Positions 62,337 through 64,000 of a stretch of DNA of 64,000 nt are shown here, piece by piece. The notes beneath the pieces were generated by a model, which saw nothing but the letters and a program-made list of their open reading frames with translations, did not search any database and had not been told where the DNA came from. Every line of letters starts with the position of its first letter. The stretch's first letter is position 1. The DNA comes from Devosia lacusdianchii (GTDB lineage: Bacteria > Pseudomonadota > Alphaproteobacteria > Rhizobiales > Devosiaceae), in the NCBI RefSeq assembly GCF_022429625.1, contig NZ_CP092483.1, forward strand, positions 3,638,501-3,702,500. Reading direction: 5' to 3'. Both the position numbers and the translations under genes were made by a program.

Positions 62337-63191
62337 ATGGTCTCCTACGTACTGAACGTCCGTGCTGAGCAACTCGATGTCGAGCGCGGCGCGATCCGCC
62401 TGCGTCGGTTCAGCCTGCGAGCCGCCTTGGATGCTGCAGGACATGACGCATTGCTCTTCGCATCACGAGGCGAGAATGTGCGCGGCTACTATGGCACCGC
62501 CATGTTGGGGGAGGCCGTGCCTGATGCCTCGGACCGAGGCTCTTATTGGCTGCCATTGCACGATCAAAGGTTTCTAGACCGCGCAATCACCCTGCACGAG
62601 CTTCGCGCCTTAGGGGCAGGAGAGATGCCCTTCTACACCTATTCCCACCCGATCCGGCTCGTCGCCGAGGAGCACTACCGAGGGCTGGCGACCCTCGGCG
62701 CCATTGCAAATGGCTTCGGTGAACAGGAAGCCCAACGTTTCGAGCCATCGCCATTGCCTCGCGTGACCCTCAAGCCAGTCCGATACCGAGAGCTCCGTTT
62801 TGAGATGATCGATGTATACGGGCCGCGATGCGCCTTCATCCGCTGTAGTTTTCCGAGCTTGAACGGCTTGGCATTTGGAACCGACGTTGGGCATCTGTGG
62901 CCGCGTTCGGCGGGTGGGCCGGAGAGCATTCAGAACGTGCTGCCAATGAGCAAGGACGTAAACAATCAATGGGACCAGGGCCTGATCAGCCTTACCAACA
63001 GCGGCGATCTGCTCATTGCCAGACAAGCGGGGCGGGACACCCGAGCACTGTTTGCCAATTTCGAGCGCATCGAATTTCCCAGAAATGTTCAGTTCTGGCC
63101 CGACGCCAGATATCTCGAACGTCACCGCGATGAGATCTTCGAAAAGGGTCCGAAGTGGCTACCCCTCGCGGATAGCAGCTTCCGGTTGTGA
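62337..63191 (+). CDS. HNH_2-like protein, possibly degenerate nuclease
   Basis: This 284-residue protein has a C-terminal HNH-like core (about residues 160-240): CAFIRCSF, then GHLWPRSAGGPESIQNVLPMSKDVNNQWDQGLISL. In intact HNH_2 domains the layout is C-x2-C, [AG]H-x2-P and a later H-x2-[FW]DxG; here the last His is replaced by Asn. The N-terminal half has no assigned family. AGGGA precedes ATG 62337; an upstream GTG at 62304 is weaker. It has lower GC than its neighbours, lies beside the rRNA operon, and may be acquired DNA. Confidence 0.75.
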   Translation: MVSYVLNVRAEQLDVERGAIRLRRFSLRAALDAAGHDALLFASRGENVRGYYGTAMLGEAVPDASDRGSYWLPLHDQRFLDRAITLHELRALGAGEMPFYTYSHPIRLVAEEHYRGLATLGAIANGFGEQEAQRFEPSPLPRVTLKPVRYRELRFEMIDVYGPRCAFIRCSFPSLNGLAFGTDVGHLWPRSAGGPESIQNVLPMSKDVNNQWDQGLISLTNSGDLLIARQAGRDTRALFANFERIEFPRNVQFWPDARYLERHRDEIFEKGPKWLPLADSSFRL

Positions 63192-63286
63192 CCGCAGCTG
63201 TGCTTGCGGAAGCCAAATGGCGTTCCGGCTGCTCGCCCCCCCTGCCCTGAGGCAGAACACGTAGGGCCGCGGCAAGCCCAGAACGC

Positions 63287-63316
63287 AAAAACCCCTCACT
63301 GTTTCCAGTGAGGGGT
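63287..63316 (-). terminator. Rho-independent terminator of the rRNA operon
   Basis: The arms 63291-63301 and 63306-63316 (ACCCCTCACTG / CAGTGAGGGGT) pair perfectly around a TTTC loop. On the minus strand they are followed by TTTTT, about 47 bases after the 5S gene. It ends the rRNA transcript with no tRNA gene after 5S. Confidence 0.92.
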
Positions 63317-63362
63317 CTTCATATTTCGTTTCGACATCATAAAGAGATCATACGTTTTTGGC

Positions 63363-63483
63363 AGACCTTGCAGCGACCTACTCTCCCAAGCCTTGAGACT
63401 TAGTACCATTGGCGCGGAGGAATTTGACGGTCGAGTTCGGGATGGGATCGGGTCTTGGGCTCCTCGCAAAAACCACAAGGTCA
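63363..63483 (-). rRNA. rrf: 5S ribosomal RNA
   Basis: The minus-strand sequence runs from GACCTTG (63482) to the complementary CAAGGTC (63364) that forms the terminal helix. It includes CCCGATCCCATCCCGAACTC and the GGGAGAGTAGGTCGC element. The length (about 120 nt) and sequence are those of alphaproteobacterial 5S rRNA. Ends are placed to within a few bases. Confidence 0.96.
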
Positions 63484-63610
63484 GCGAAAAACGTATGAGT
63501 GAATTCTGGTTTTGTTATTCGGACATTGCTTTCCCATGCAAGAAGCAATGTCTGGTGTATTTCTGAACCGATCGTATTTCACAGTCTATGCGGACATAGA
63601 TTAATGAGAA

Positions 63611-64000
<390 letters not shown>

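Overview
The window looks like chromosome from a high-GC alphaproteobacterium of the order Hyphomicrobiales (Rhizobiales), probably Devosia or a close relative. This is inferred from the overall gene content, the long palindromic intergenic repeats, the rhizobial form of the initiator tRNA (A29:U41) and the alphaproteobacterial 5S/23S sequence at the right end. The exact genus was not tested. There is no phage, insertion sequence, CRISPR array or integrase; it reads as ordinary chromosome packed with short operons, many joined by 4-base ATGA/GTGA overlaps.

Region 1 (1-11.3 kb) is a sugar-acid locus. It holds a TRAP transporter (dctQM, cut at the left edge), an L-lactate dehydrogenase, an SMP-30 lactonase, an altronate-dehydratase-family enzyme, a FadR-type GntR regulator, L-fucose mutarotase and a fumarylacetoacetate-hydrolase-family diketo-acid hydrolase. 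The palindrome CTAACATGTTAG occurs in front of lldD, gntR/uxaA and the hydrolase gene, which defines a candidate regulon. The set fits a non-phosphorylative L-fucose (or similar 6-deoxy-sugar) route ending in pyruvate plus L-lactate. Embedded here are a COG4315 protein with an ECF sigma/anti-sigma pair, a METTL20-like methyltransferase, a HisKA_2 kinase and a TfoX-domain protein.

Region 2 (11.4-24 kb) is mixed housekeeping: manC, ridA, a DedA membrane protein, a diguanylate cyclase, L-serine ammonia-lyase, an O-antigen-ligase-like protein, GNAT enzymes and a DMT exporter.

Region 3 (24-43 kb) centres on cell-wall sugar and peptide salvage. anmK, a serine beta-lactamase-like hydrolase and two Dpp-type ATPases run leftward, diverging from the matching peptide-binding protein and permeases. 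After an OmpV-like porin and a two-component system comes an RpiR regulator followed by a carbohydrate ABC transporter, nanE, a BadF-type kinase and murQ. This is an apparently PTS-free MurNAc/amino-sugar operon. Paired GGAAT-N5-ATTCC sites precede rpiR and the transporter.

Region 4 (43.2-46.5 kb) is a TPP riboswitch followed by ykoF and a ThiXYZ-type importer for thiamine or its pyrimidine precursors. An unrecognised gene and the initiator tRNA-fMet follow.

Region 5 (47.8-63.2 kb) carries an aldo-keto reductase, a Sel1-repeat protein, two paralogous alpha/beta hydrolases, an EAL phosphodiesterase, bfd-bfr iron storage, two VOC proteins, a lytic transglycosylase, a large MscS channel, a TPR-alpha/beta-hydrolase fusion and an HNH-like protein. 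The right edge is the 3' end of an rRNA operon (5S and partial 23S, minus strand).

I did not find a clearly new multi-gene defence or mobile system. The most promising leads are the two operator-defined regulons and the cell-wall salvage loci.
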